Shown: positions 52,688 through 62,170 of the stretch, piece by piece
Numbering within the stretch: the first letter of the stretch is position 1
Layout of the letters: the number at the start of each line of letters is the position of its first letter
Translations under genes and position numbers: made by a program
Notes under the pieces: generated by a model
What the model was told of the DNA's origin: nothing
Databases searched by the model: none
What the model saw: the letters and a program-made list of their open reading frames with translations, nothing else
Assembly (NCBI RefSeq): GCF_011400295.1
Contig: NZ_CP049859.1
Span: forward strand, 558,001-622,000
Source of the DNA: Erysipelothrix sp. HDW6A
GTDB taxonomy: Bacteria > Bacillota_I > Bacilli_A > Erysipelotrichales > Erysipelotrichaceae
Direction of reading: 5' to 3'
DNA length: 64,000 nt

Positions 52688-54772
52688 TTATATAGTAATT
52701 CTTACTTCTTTCTTATCAGTTTTATTTTTTATGTCTTGATAAATCATGACTGGCGCTGGTTCTTGTAATAACCATTCACGGTTGTTGTCTGAAATTATAT
52801 ATTTATAAAGCTGATTAAGTGCTACTAGATGGTCATCGCGGTTAGGTGAAGCTAGTACAATTATGATACGAGCATTAACATAGTTAGCAAAGGTAATTTC
52901 TTCAGGAAGTACTAGAATTGAAAAGCCAACATTATAGACACCATCATGAATTGAAGCATGCGCTATAATGGTGTCTTTTGCTATCTGAATAAATGGTTGC
53001 CTTTGGTCGATAATTTGAATCATTTTATGAATGTAGTTGGTGTCGATTACTTCATCAACAAGCAACTGTTCAGACGCAATGTGAATAATTTTTTTCCAGT
53101 CTTTTTCTGTATTTTCATTCATTACTCGAATGTGATGAGCGTGCATAAAGTCATAGATATTCTTATTTTTCAGCTTGGCATTTTCGCGGATAGTAACATT
53201 CGGATAGAATAATTCCGTAAGTTCACGTTCTATTATGGCGATATCGTTCTTTGAGACATATATTTCTATGACATCGATAACTTGATTTACTTTCACAGAG
53301 TGTTCTTCAATTTTGAAAAAATCCCACATAACAATTCTTCGTAAATTTATTTGATACTGTTCGCTAAATATTGACGATATATAGTAGACATGTGCATCAG
53401 AACTAACTTCGGTTGTTGCGAAAACAATGTCATACATGATTTTCGTGTTTTGAAACTCCCTAAGAGAGACATGATCAATAAACTCAAACTCAGGAAATAG
53501 CTTCACTAAATGATTATAGACAAGGTATGAAATTGACAATCCGCTTTGACATACAACAAATGCACGAGGTTTTTTGGTCGCGGTAGAGTTTGAAAAACGC
53601 TTTAACCAACCTCCAAATATTATAGTAAATAAAGAGATTTCTTCATCAGGAATCGGATTGTTTAAATATTTAACGAAGGGTTGAATAATGCTTCGGGTAT
53701 TTGCATAGATATAGCGATAATTTTCAATTACAGAATCATGAAGTACATTCTTAACGTGAGTTCCTAAATTTATTCGATTCATGGCAGGAATCCAATGAAG
53801 ATAAATGGATTCAATAAACTCTTCTAAAGAATCATCACTAACTACAATAGCTAATACATGTTGAAAGTTATAAATTACTTCTAGGATATCGTTTCTCATG
53901 GTTTCTTTTCGAATGTCTTTTATTGATGTATCATACATTATTTTATTTGATATTAGAATTTTAGAAACAATATATTCTATATCTTCATTAGTATATGATG
54001 ACAAATTGAACTCATCGATAAGAGAATCATATTCAATAGTATTACTAATGTATTCATAATTATAGGGTAGAGAATTTAGTGTGAAACTATTATCAATTCT
54101 ATTTAACATTATTGGAATAAATAGGCTTAATAGTTTTAGTTTTTCGTCAGCGAAACGGTAACCACAAGTTTTTTCGACATTAGTAAGTAAGGAGAAAGCG
54201 CGGAATGTTTCAGCTTCACTAGTCCTTGTAATAGCGCATATCTCAGAGTACTTACTTTCAGAATGAATATTAGAATCAATAACATTAAAAATTTCTTCTC
54301 TAATTATGAATTCACTTCCATTGATTACGTATCCAGACTTTCTATTATATTCTAGACTTAAATCTTTGTTCTCAAGGATTAATCGAAGTTGTTTAATATC
54401 TAATAATACAGAATTTTTACTTATATTTAGATGAAAAGCGAGGTCGTCTGCGGATAAATAATCGAAATTGCATACGATATGAAGGAATAAACGATACAAC
54501 CTTTGTTCTTCATCACTAAGAGCCATTTGAATAGTGGCTAATGGGGCGTGTCTCTTGGAAATATTTATGTGTAATTCCGGATGAATTTCAAAAAAACCTC
54601 TCTTATTGCGAACAATTCCAGGCATATTTTGATTCTTTAAATAAGTGTTAATATTATTTAGACGATAGTTTAACTGTCGCTTGCTGATGTCAAAAACACT
54701 CAATATAGTGTCAGTATCAACATTATTTTCATTCAAGATAGTTTGTAGTATTTTTGTTTCTAAGTTATCCAT
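52688..54772 (-). CDS. PRD/EIIB/EIIA transcriptional regulator (MtlR/BglG type)
   Basis: A 694-residue regulator. Domain order: HTH_11 (about 1-60), HTH/Mga (about 90-160), two PRDs (about 175-400), an EIIB-like domain (about 405-490, cysteine in FVVCQSGLSISYLV) and an EIIA domain at the end (about 540-680, histidine in TIIAHASIHDGV). It is the full-length form of the family, unlike the regulator at 28878. HPr and EIIB phosphorylation should set its activity. It is divergent from the galactitol-type PTS operon, the typical place of its activator. The ATG at 54772 has GAGGGG 6 bases upstream; an ATG six codons earlier is weaker. Confidence 0.88.
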   Translation of the reverse strand: MDNLETKILQTILNENNVDTDTILSVFDISKRQLNYRLNNINTYLKNQNMPGIVRNKRGFFEIHPELHINISKRHAPLATIQMALSDEEQRLYRLFLHIVCNFDYLSADDLAFHLNISKNSVLLDIKQLRLILENKDLSLEYNRKSGYVINGSEFIIREEIFNVIDSNIHSESKYSEICAITRTSEAETFRAFSLLTNVEKTCGYRFADEKLKLLSLFIPIMLNRIDNSFTLNSLPYNYEYISNTIEYDSLIDEFNLSSYTNEDIEYIVSKILISNKIMYDTSIKDIRKETMRNDILEVIYNFQHVLAIVVSDDSLEEFIESIYLHWIPAMNRINLGTHVKNVLHDSVIENYRYIYANTRSIIQPFVKYLNNPIPDEEISLFTIIFGGWLKRFSNSTATKKPRAFVVCQSGLSISYLVYNHLVKLFPEFEFIDHVSLREFQNTKIMYDIVFATTEVSSDAHVYYISSIFSEQYQINLRRIVMWDFFKIEEHSVKVNQVIDVIEIYVSKNDIAIIERELTELFYPNVTIRENAKLKNKNIYDFMHAHHIRVMNENTEKDWKKIIHIASEQLLVDEVIDTNYIHKMIQIIDQRQPFIQIAKDTIIAHASIHDGVYNVGFSILVLPEEITFANYVNARIIIVLASPNRDDHLVALNQLYKYIISDNNREWLLQEPAPVMIYQDIKNKTDKKEVRITI

Positions 54773-54840
54773 GAACAGCCCCTCATTCATTGTATTATAA
54801 CATTGATTTTTTAAAGTAGATTAGAATACTTTTTTTTGTG

Positions 54841-54906
54841 TTGTTTGCGGGTTGTCCAATTTATTGTGTTCAACCATAATTTTACGATAACTATTGCCGA
54901 TATAAT
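54841..54906. promoter_or_regulatory. divergent control region of the galactitol-type PTS operon
   Basis: A TATAAT box lies at 54901-54906, 22 bases before the EIIA start. Upstream, GGTTG and CAACC (about 54850-54875) flank a TTGTCCAATTTATTGTGTTCAA region, shown only as its arms here; it is a possible binding site for the divergent PRD regulator. No clear -35 box is present, as expected for an activator-dependent promoter. Confidence 0.4.
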
Positions 54907-54928
54907 TGTGTTGTAAAGAGGTGAATCA

Positions 54929-55405
54929 ATGGAAAATATTAATTTTAAAATAGAACATATATTCTTGGATAAAACATTTGAGGTTCAAGAAGAGTTCTTT
55001 AAATGGATTACGGAAGAAATGTTACGACTAGGACATGTTGAAGATTCATTTTATCATGCAATTGTTGAACGGGAGAAAATTTTCCCAACTGGTCTTCCTG
55101 CGGTTGGAGGGAATGTAGCGATTCCTCATTGTGATTCAAAGCACATAAAGCAGTCCTTTATTTCGGTAGTAAGGTTATTAAAACCAATTGAATTCCGGGA
55201 GATGGCGACAGAATCAAATGTTCTTCCAGTTCAAATAATCTTTGTTTTAGGATTTCAAAAACATGATGAATCACAAATTGAACTATTACAAATGTTAGTA
55301 AAAGCTTGTATGAAGGAAAATTTTGTTGGGAATCTCATCAACGCAAAAGATGAAGAAGAATTACTTATGTTTATGAATTCGATAAGAGGTGATAACAATG
55401 AATAG
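54929..55405 (+). CDS. PTS galactitol-type EIIA
   Basis: A 158-residue EIIA of the fructose/galactitol fold. The phosphorylated histidine is in VAIPHCDSKHI at about residue 70; YHAIVEREKIFPTGLP upstream is typical for the GatA branch. It receives phosphate from HPr and donates it to the EIIB encoded at 58056. It opens a six-gene operon and overlaps the next gene by 8 bases. AAAGAGGTG precedes the ATG. Confidence 0.87.
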   Translation: MENINFKIEHIFLDKTFEVQEEFFKWITEEMLRLGHVEDSFYHAIVEREKIFPTGLPAVGGNVAIPHCDSKHIKQSFISVVRLLKPIEFREMATESNVLPVQIIFVLGFQKHDESQIELLQMLVKACMKENFVGNLINAKDEEELLMFMNSIRGDNNE

Positions 55406-56342
55406 TCTAAAAATTCTTTCAACGACCGTAACATTTGGAAAATATACGCAAGAACCCATTCGTGTTCTTGAAGAACTTGGCTGCGATGTTACATTAAACT
55501 CTAAAGGCCGTCCTTATACTGAAGAGGAATTGATAGAAGTATCTAATGGTGTTGATGTACTTATTGTTGGAAATGACTATATTACAAAGAAAGTTATTGA
55601 GTCAAACAAAAGTCTAAAAATGATATGTATGCACGGTATTGGTTTGGATAAGATTGATCTCAAAGCAGCTGAGGAAAATAATGTTATCGTTACTAACGCA
55701 CCGTTCACTAACCATTTGGAAGTTGCAGAATTGGTTATTGGATACATAGTTACAATGTATCGAAACTTATATCTAGATATTAATAACATGAAGCATCAAA
55801 CATGGAAAAAAAGTATGGGTACTAGTATAAATGAGAAAACAATCGGTATTGTAGGAATGGGAAGTATCGGCAAGGCACTTGCCAGTATGGCACTCGGATT
55901 AAACATGAAAGTAATTGCCTATGACTTGTATCCTTCTCAAATTGAGAATGTGAATTTTGTAGATCTTAACAAGTTAATTTCAGAGTCAGATGTCATCTCA
56001 CTACATGTCCCGTATGTAAAAGGGACCAAACCAATTATTGGTAGTGAAGAAGTAGAAATGATGAAAGATAGCGCATTGTTAGTCAATACAGCACGTGCTC
56101 AACTTGTTGATGAACAAAGTGTCATTGAAGCATTAAATACTGGAAAAATTGGCGGATATGCTCGTGATGTATATCCAGTCGAACCACCTGAATTTGATTT
56201 ATCATTTCAAAAAAACCAAATAATTTCAACTCCTCATATAGGTGGAGCAACCTATGAGGCGAATTTGAGAATGGGAATGACTGTTGCTAATAACATCAAA
56301 GCATATATTAATGAAGAAAAAATACCATATAGGTGCATTTAA
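55398..56342 (+). CDS. NAD-dependent 2-hydroxyacid dehydrogenase (phosphoglycerate dehydrogenase-like)
   Basis: A 314-residue D-2-hydroxyacid dehydrogenase. GMGSIG near residues 148-153 is the NAD loop, followed by YDLYPSQ; the active-site arginine is in NTARAQLVDE and the histidine in TPHIGGATYEA. Related enzymes act on phosphoglycerate, glyoxylate or other 2-keto acids and are common in sugar-acid operons. Here it is cotranscribed with a PTS, a KDPG-type aldolase and a polyol dehydrogenase. The ATG at 55398 has AAGAGGTGAT upstream; a GTG at 55389 is less likely. Confidence 0.85.
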   Translation: MNSLKILSTTVTFGKYTQEPIRVLEELGCDVTLNSKGRPYTEEELIEVSNGVDVLIVGNDYITKKVIESNKSLKMICMHGIGLDKIDLKAAEENNVIVTNAPFTNHLEVAELVIGYIVTMYRNLYLDINNMKHQTWKKSMGTSINEKTIGIVGMGSIGKALASMALGLNMKVIAYDLYPSQIENVNFVDLNKLISESDVISLHVPYVKGTKPIIGSEEVEMMKDSALLVNTARAQLVDEQSVIEALNTGKIGGYARDVYPVEPPEFDLSFQKNQIISTPHIGGATYEANLRMGMTVANNIKAYINEEKIPYRCI

Positions 56343-56353
56343 AAGGAGAAAAA

Positions 56354-56998
56354 ATGAAAGACTACGAAGTATTACATCAAATAAATGAGCATAAAGTTTG
56401 TGCGATAGTTAGGGGAGTTCCCAAAACAGAGATAAAGCCTCTTGCAGAAGCATTGATTGAGGGCGGAATTAAGGTGATTGAAGTGACATTCAATACTGAA
56501 GGTGCTTCAGAAATGATTGAAACTCTTTGCGAGTTTTATCCTGATGATTTCATCGTTGGTGCAGGAACAGTTCTTGATGAAGAAACTGCTAGAATTGCGA
56601 TTTTGTCAGGAGCTAAATTTGTTCTTTCACCAAACTTAAATGTCGAGGTTATTAAGATGTGCAAACGATATAACGTTTTGGCAGTTCCTGGGGTAGCTAC
56701 TCCTACTGAAGCAATGCATGCATGGGAAAATGGAGCTCATGTTGTAAAAGTGTTCCCGGCAGGTGTTCTTGGAGCTGACTATATTAAGCAATTAAAAGGT
56801 CCTTTAAATCAAATTGATATGATGGCAGTTGGAGGCGTAAACACTAGTAATATCAATGAGTTTTTAAATAAAGGTGCTTCAAGTGTTGGAATCGGTGGAG
56901 ACCTTGTTAATGCCGAGTTAGTAAGTCAAGGTAATTTCGAAGAAATTAAAAACAGAGCGAAGGCATTTGTTGAAGCAGCGAGAGGAGCAATAAAATGA
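56354..56998 (+). CDS. eda: KDPG/KHG aldolase family protein
   Basis: A 214-residue TIM-barrel aldolase: VCAIVRGVPKTE near the start, GIKVIEVTFNTEGA with the proton-shuttle glutamate, IVGAGTVLD, FVLSPNLN, and the Schiff-base lysine in HVVKVFPAGVLG near residue 133. GGVNTSNINEFL binds phosphate. It should cleave 2-keto-3-deoxy sugar phosphates to pyruvate and an aldehyde such as glyceraldehyde-3-phosphate. The ATG at 56354 follows AAAAGGAG; an upstream in-frame ATG lacks a site. The stop overlaps the next ATG (4 bases). Confidence 0.9.
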   Translation: MKDYEVLHQINEHKVCAIVRGVPKTEIKPLAEALIEGGIKVIEVTFNTEGASEMIETLCEFYPDDFIVGAGTVLDEETARIAILSGAKFVLSPNLNVEVIKMCKRYNVLAVPGVATPTEAMHAWENGAHVVKVFPAGVLGADYIKQLKGPLNQIDMMAVGGVNTSNINEFLNKGASSVGIGGDLVNAELVSQGNFEEIKNRAKAFVEAARGAIK

Positions 56999-58053
56999 AA
57001 GCAGCCGTTTTAGTTGGTAAAAGTAAATTTGAAATTCAAGAAGTTGATAGACCGGAAATTAGGGAAGATCAAATTAGAATTAAAGTACTAAGTGCTTCAC
57101 TTTGTGGTTCTGACCTTCGTACCTATCATCATGGTCATCCAAAAGTGACCTTGCCATATATAATTGGTCACGAGTATGTAGGTGTTATTGACTCAATCAA
57201 GGACAAAACAAATACATTTAAAGTCGGAGACGTTGTTACAATTCATCCTGCAATATCATGTGGTAAGTGTGAATACTGCTCTGAGGGTGACCACAATATG
57301 TGTGAAAATCGTAGAGTGTTAGGGATTGCCATGCCGGGCGCTTTTGCTGAGTATGTAAATGTTCCTATAGAGGTGATTGAGCGCGGAACAATTATCAAAG
57401 TCCCAGATGATGTAGATCCTGCAGTTGCAACATTAAGTGAGCCATTTGTTGCGGTTCTTAATGCACACGAACTTCTTGAAACGACGGTGGGCGATGATGT
57501 TGTAGTGTTGGGTGCTGGCCCAATAGGAATGTTCCATTGTATGCTTGCTAGAAATCGTGGAGCAAATAGAGTGGTTCTAGCAGATATTTCTCAAGAAAAA
57601 CTCAAACTCGTAGCTAAGCGTGGGGTTGCAGATGAATATGTGTATATTGAGAGCGAAGAAAAGTTAATTGAAGAGATTATGGAAATTACCAAAGGAAAGG
57701 GAGCTTCTGTGGTTGTGGTTGCTAATACTTCACCAATATCAGCACAACAGGCAGTCAAAGTCGCTGCTAAATTTGGTAGAGTGATGCTATTTGCAGGTTT
57801 TCCAAAAGCCAATCCTAATTTAGGGTTAGACGGAAACTTAATTCATTATAGACAAATTAATGTAATGGGAGCATATGGGTCAACTCCTTCACAGTATCAA
57901 AAAGCAGCACAACTGTTATTCCAAGGGAAAATCGATGCTACTAATTTAATAACTCATCATCTTCCTTTAGAGAAAATTAACGAAGGATTTGATTTGATGA
58001 CATCTGGAGAAGCATTAAAGGTCGTATTAGATATAGGAAATAGGGAGGATTAG
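56995..58053 (+). CDS. zinc-dependent alcohol/polyol dehydrogenase (MDR family)
   Basis: A 352-residue medium-chain dehydrogenase. Catalytic zinc ligands: C37 in SLCGSDLRTYHHG and H60-E61 in IGHEYVG; the structural-zinc cysteines are in CGKCEYCSEGDHNMC. VVVLGAGPIGMFHCM binds NAD. It resembles sorbitol, galactitol-1-phosphate and L-threonine dehydrogenases. In this operon it most likely oxidises the sugar alcohol or sugar-acid phosphate brought in by the galactitol-type PTS. The next gene begins 3 bases after its stop. Confidence 0.88.
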   Translation: MKAAVLVGKSKFEIQEVDRPEIREDQIRIKVLSASLCGSDLRTYHHGHPKVTLPYIIGHEYVGVIDSIKDKTNTFKVGDVVTIHPAISCGKCEYCSEGDHNMCENRRVLGIAMPGAFAEYVNVPIEVIERGTIIKVPDDVDPAVATLSEPFVAVLNAHELLETTVGDDVVVLGAGPIGMFHCMLARNRGANRVVLADISQEKLKLVAKRGVADEYVYIESEEKLIEEIMEITKGKGASVVVVANTSPISAQQAVKVAAKFGRVMLFAGFPKANPNLGLDGNLIHYRQINVMGAYGSTPSQYQKAAQLLFQGKIDATNLITHHLPLEKINEGFDLMTSGEALKVVLDIGNRED

Positions 58054-58055
58054 TA

Positions 58056-58349
58056 ATGAGAAAGAAAAGAGTGTTGACAATATGTGGCTCAGGAGTTGCG
58101 ACTTCTGTAATTTGTGCAAATAAAATTAGAAATTATTGTGAGGAACGAAACATTAATGTCGATGTTCAAACTATTTCATTTGGTGAGTTGGATGGACTAA
58201 AGGGAGATGTAGATGTAATTGTTCCTGTTAATGGAAGTGTTCAAAATGTAGGAGACATTCCAGTTGTTCCTGGTATCAATCTCTTAACAGGAATTAATGA
58301 AACTCATACATTAGAGCAGATCTATAATTATTTAAGCGAGGAAAATTAG
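58056..58349 (+). CDS. PTS galactitol-type EIIB
   Basis: A 97-residue EIIB. The phosphocysteine is C10 in LTICGSGVATSVI, the typical P-loop of the galactitol/lactose type. VDVQTISFGELDGL and VNGSVQNVGDIPVV follow the family pattern. It passes phosphate from the EIIA at 54929 to the sugar carried by the EIIC encoded next. GGGAGG precedes the ATG, and the EIIC gene starts one base after its stop. Confidence 0.87.
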   Translation: MRKKRVLTICGSGVATSVICANKIRNYCEERNINVDVQTISFGELDGLKGDVDVIVPVNGSVQNVGDIPVVPGINLLTGINETHTLEQIYNYLSEEN

Positions 58350-58350
58350 T

Positions 58351-59696
58351 ATGCAAATCTTGTTAGATTCAGTAAACTGGATTATTGGTTTAGGGGCGAC
58401 AGTATTCTTGCCAATTATTATGACTTGTCTTGGACTGGTTTTCGGTTTGAAGTTTAGTAAATCATTGCGTTCAGGAATTACTCTAGGAATTGCGTTTACT
58501 GCAATAAACTTATTTATTAGTCAATTGCTTGTTGGTCAAATTGCTCCAGCAGCTAATCAAATGATTGAAAATGCTGGTCTTCAATTAACTGCACTAGATG
58601 TTGGTTGGACTGCTGCATCAATGATTAGTTGGGCCTGGCCTTATGCTGCTGCGATGTTCCCAATCCAAATATTGGTCAACTTGGTTCTCTTATATTTTGG
58701 ATTAACAAAGACATTAAACGTAGATTTATGGAATGTATGGTATAAAATATTCACTGCCGCAGTAATCTATCACTTTACTGATAATATTCTATTATCTTTT
58801 GGAATTGCAATTGTGGTAGTGATTGTTGAGCTAAAACTAGGTGATTATATTGCTCCACGTGCACAGCAAGTGTCAGGGATTCCTGATATAACGGTTCCAC
58901 ATTTTAGTACAATGCTAGTACTTCTTGTGATGCCATTTCTAGCATTTGTTGATAGAATTCCATTTTTAAATAAATTCGATTTAGATAGTAAAACTGTACA
59001 AAAGAAAATGGGCTTCCTGAGTGATCCAGTTCTTTTAGGAACGATAATGGGGATTCTAATTGGTGCTATTGCAGGCTATGATGTTGCGGCAACACTCAAA
59101 CTTGGTATTGTGGTTGCGACTGTAACTCTTGTAATTCCGAGAATTGCATCGATATTCTCTGAGGCTCTAATGCCAATTTCTGAAGCGGCTTCAACATATA
59201 TGAAGAAAAAATTTCCAGACAGAGAGTTCTATATTGGTCTAGACTGGCCAGTTCTCTCAGGGAATCCTGCAGTCATTACATCATCAGTTGCTTTAGTACC
59301 AGTACTAGTTATTCTTTCTATGATATTACCTGGAAATAAAACACTACCGTTTGGTGACATTGCTAACTTTGCATCGCTTCTTGTTGCGCCCGCAGTATTA
59401 TTGGGTGGAAATGTGCTTAAGACGATGATCGTAAGTATTCCTATTCTAATGGGATGTTTATGGGGGCTAGTTCAATCGCAAGTTCCTTTACATCTTTAGC
59501 AATGAATGTTGGTTTTGCAATTCCAGAAGGAGCAACAGAAATTACATGGCTTAAAACATCACCAATTATTTGGTCAATATTTGAGATGTTTAATAAAAAC
59601 TATATCCTTGTAATTGTGCTGGTGGTTCTTATGGGAATAAGCTTCTATGTATTAAAGAAATACTATAGTAAACCTATAGATAACGAAGTAGTTTAA
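58351..59696 (+). pseudogene. PTS galactitol-type EIIC, frameshifted near the 3' end
   Basis: Residues 1-370 match GatC-type permeases: a hydrophobic N-terminus, DVGWTAASMISWAWPYAA, IAPRAQQVSGIPDITVPH and GLDWPVLSGNPAVITSS, with about ten helices. The frame stops at 59499 with an unrelated tail. From about 59454 the neighbouring frame continues with MFMGASSIASSF and GFAIPEGATEITWL, the real GatC C-terminus, ending at 59696 (448 residues in all). One extra base in or next to GGGA (59451-59454) joins both parts as LMGMFMGASS. The lost part has the last helices, so the truncated form would probably not transport. The sugar is unknown. Confidence 0.82.
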
Positions 59697-59757
59697 GGAC
59701 CTAAAATATTCTGTTAAGTTTCGGGTGTTGATGAAGACCAACTCGTAACATATACCA

Positions 59758-59799
59758 AAGAACTCCGTCATCAAAACTTGGTGATAGAGTTCTTTTTTC
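59758..59799 (+). terminator. terminator of the galactitol-type PTS operon
   Basis: AAGAACTC and GAGTTCTT form an 8-bp stem, extended inside by ATCA/TGAT, followed by six T. Confidence 0.85.
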
Positions 59800-59940
59800 A
59801 ATAAACAGATTTTTTGATAACACAATCCCAGTTTTTTATTGTGAGTCATATTATAAAATAAGTAATAGTAAGAACATCAAGAATAGTGGGGTTTATGTAG
59901 GATTTGTTATATTTTCCCCTTTTTCACGATATTCTAGTAT

Positions 59941-59968
59941 GTGAAAGCGTTTACTACGATTCTATAAT
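59941..59968 (+). promoter_or_regulatory. cre site plus -10 box of the FbpABC/AfuABC-like operon
   Basis: GTGAAAGCGTTTACT (59941-59955) matches the cre consensus at 14 of 15 positions. It overlaps the expected -35 area of a perfect TATAAT (59963-59968). CcpA binding here should repress the operon when good sugars are present. The start codon follows 36 bases later behind AGGAGGG. Confidence 0.6.
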
Positions 59969-60004
59969 AGAAGCATAAGTATTCAAGGAATACAGGAGGG
60001 AAAA

Positions 60005-61021
60005 ATGAAGTTCAAGAAATTTATAGTAGTCTTAATGGCTGCTCTCGTCCTTGTTGGTTGTTCATCAAAAGGTGAAGAAAACAAGAAATTGGTAGTATAT
60101 TCTCCAAATAGTGAGGGAATTATGAATGCAGTTATTCCGCTATTTGAAGAAAAATACAAAATCAAAGTAGAACCTATCTCAGCAGGTACAGGGGAATTAG
60201 TAAAACGTATCCAAGCTGAAAAAGATAATCCTTATGGTGACGTTCTCTTTGGTGGAACATATACACAATACATGTCAAATTTAGATTTATTCCAAGAATA
60301 TGTATCTAAAGAAAATGACAATGTTGTTGAAGAGTACCGTAATACTAACGGAAAAGTTACATATACAGTACTTGATGGAAGTATGCTTATTGTTAATAAA
60401 GAGTTAACAGATGGTATCGAAATTAATAGCTATGCTGATTTACTAAAACCTGAACTAAAAGGTAAAATCGCAACAGCTGACCCAGCTAACTCATCCAGTG
60501 CATTTGCTCAACTTACAAACATTCTCTTAGCAATGAGTCCAGATAAAGACTACATGAATGATGAAGCTTGGACATATGTAGAGAATCTCATTAAACAATG
60601 GGATGGTAAGATTCAATCAGGTTCATCAGCAGTTTATAAATCCGTTGTTGATGGCGAAATGTGGGTTGGATTAACATACGAAGATCCAGTAGCAAAACTT
60701 GTTAAAGATGGTGCTAAGAACATTGAAATTGTTTATCCAAAAGAAGGAAGTGTCTTCTTACCAGCTGGAACAGGAATCATTAAAGGTGCTAAGAACGTTG
60801 ATAACGCTAAGTTATTTGTGGATTTCTTATTATCAGAAGAAGTGCAAAACATCTTTGGTACACAGTTAACAAACCGTCCAGTACGTATTGGTGCACAAAC
60901 TGGTGACCACATGCAGAAATACGATACATTACCATTAATCTTTGAAGATATGGAATATGTATACAAGAATAAAACACAAATCGTTGAGCGTTATACACAG
61001 CTCTTCGCAGGATTACAATAA
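60005..61021 (+). CDS. ABC transporter substrate-binding lipoprotein (Fbp/Afu family)
   Basis: A 338-residue binding protein of the iron(III)/AfuA type. The lipobox VLVGC puts the cysteine at residue 19. LVVYSPNSEGIMNAVIPLFEE and DVLFGGTYTQYMSN are typical, and YGDVLFGG plus LPAGTGIIKGAKN form the ligand-site regions. This family is often annotated as iron-binding, but members also bind hexose phosphates (AfuA), phosphonates or polyamines. The classic tyrosine pair of ferric-binding proteins is not evident. The cre site upstream favours a carbon compound over iron, which is inference. AGGAGGG precedes the ATG. Confidence 0.82.
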   Translation: MKFKKFIVVLMAALVLVGCSSKGEENKKLVVYSPNSEGIMNAVIPLFEEKYKIKVEPISAGTGELVKRIQAEKDNPYGDVLFGGTYTQYMSNLDLFQEYVSKENDNVVEEYRNTNGKVTYTVLDGSMLIVNKELTDGIEINSYADLLKPELKGKIATADPANSSSAFAQLTNILLAMSPDKDYMNDEAWTYVENLIKQWDGKIQSGSSAVYKSVVDGEMWVGLTYEDPVAKLVKDGAKNIEIVYPKEGSVFLPAGTGIIKGAKNVDNAKLFVDFLLSEEVQNIFGTQLTNRPVRIGAQTGDHMQKYDTLPLIFEDMEYVYKNKTQIVERYTQLFAGLQ

Positions 61022-61054
61022 AAAACAAATTAAGTTAGGAAATGGAGTAAGAAT

Positions 61055-62170
61055 ATGAGTGTTAATATTTCAATCAAAAATGCAATTAAAAGATATGGAT
61101 CTAACACAATCATTCCGGACCTTTCTCTAGATATCAAGGAGGGTGAGTTTTTCACCCTTCTTGGTCCATCTGGATGTGGAAAGACAACCTTATTACGAAT
61201 GATTGCAGGATTTAATTCAATTGAAGGTGGGGACTTCTATTTCAACAATACACGTATTAATGATATGGAACCTTCAAAACGTAATATTGGGATGGTTTTC
61301 CAGAACTATGCAATTTTTCCACATTTAACAGTTTATGATAACGTGGCTTTTGGGCTTAAGAATCGTAAAATCGATAAAAGTGAAATGGATCGTCGTGTCA
61401 AAGATATGCTTGATACCATGCAAATTACTGAATACTCAGATCGTATGCCTGAGAGACTCTCAGGTGGACAACAACAACGTGTTGCATTAGCAAGAGCTGT
61501 TGTTATTGAACCTGATGTACTTCTCATGGATGAGCCTCTAAGTAACTTAGATGCTAAACTACGTATCGACATGCGTACAGCAATTAAAGAAATTCAACAA
61601 ACAGTAAACATCACAACAGTTTATGTAACTCACGACCAAGAAGAAGCAATGTCAGTATCTGACCGTATTGCTGTTATGAACCTAGGTAACATTCAACAAA
61701 TTGGTACACCACAAAATATTTATCAAAGACCAGCAAATATCTTTGTCGCAACCTTTATTGGACGCTCAAATATACTTGATGCAACCTATGATAAAGAAAA
61801 CAGTCTACTTAAATTTGGTGACATGGCAACACTTCCTTACGAAGGCAATCGCTTTGAAGGAGATGTTGAGGGTGGTGATGTGAAAGTATCGATTCGACCT
61901 GAAGAATTTATGATTCTTAAGAATAATGAAGCTACTTCAATATTCTCTGCTACAGTTAAAACAACTGTATTCTTAGGATTAAATACACACTATACCGTTG
62001 TTCTTGATGATGGTTCATCAGTGGATATTGTAGAAGAATCCGCAATTAATCATATTTATCAAGAAGGAGAACGTGTTCAAGTTGGCGTTAAGACTGACAA
62101 GATCAATGTGTTCTCACATGACGGTTCACAAAACTATGTAAAAGGTGTTGTGAATGACAATATTCAATAA
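61055..62170 (+). CDS. ABC transporter ATP-binding protein (FbpC/PotA-like)
   Basis: A 371-residue importer ATPase. Walker A is GPSGCGKTT at about residues 37-45, the Q loop is in VFQNYAIFPH, the signature LSGGQQQRVALARA, Walker B VLLMDEPLSNLD and the switch histidine YVTHDQEEA. The C-terminal 120 residues hold a TOBE-like domain (VKVSIRPEEFMIL). It powers the permease encoded next, whose gene overlaps it by 17 bases. The family serves iron, polyamines, sulfate, sugar phosphates and others, so the ATPase alone does not fix the substrate. Confidence 0.9.
   Translation: MSVNISIKNAIKRYGSNTIIPDLSLDIKEGEFFTLLGPSGCGKTTLLRMIAGFNSIEGGDFYFNNTRINDMEPSKRNIGMVFQNYAIFPHLTVYDNVAFGLKNRKIDKSEMDRRVKDMLDTMQITEYSDRMPERLSGGQQQRVALARAVVIEPDVLLMDEPLSNLDAKLRIDMRTAIKEIQQTVNITTVYVTHDQEEAMSVSDRIAVMNLGNIQQIGTPQNIYQRPANIFVATFIGRSNILDATYDKENSLLKFGDMATLPYEGNRFEGDVEGGDVKVSIRPEEFMILKNNEATSIFSATVKTTVFLGLNTHYTVVLDDGSSVDIVEESAINHIYQEGERVQVGVKTDKINVFSHDGSQNYVKGVVNDNIQ

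Noticed and set aside
60005-61021. Firm call as iron-binding protein
   Set aside because: The paired ferric tyrosines could not be identified, no Fur box was seen, and a cre site is present; the substrate is left open.
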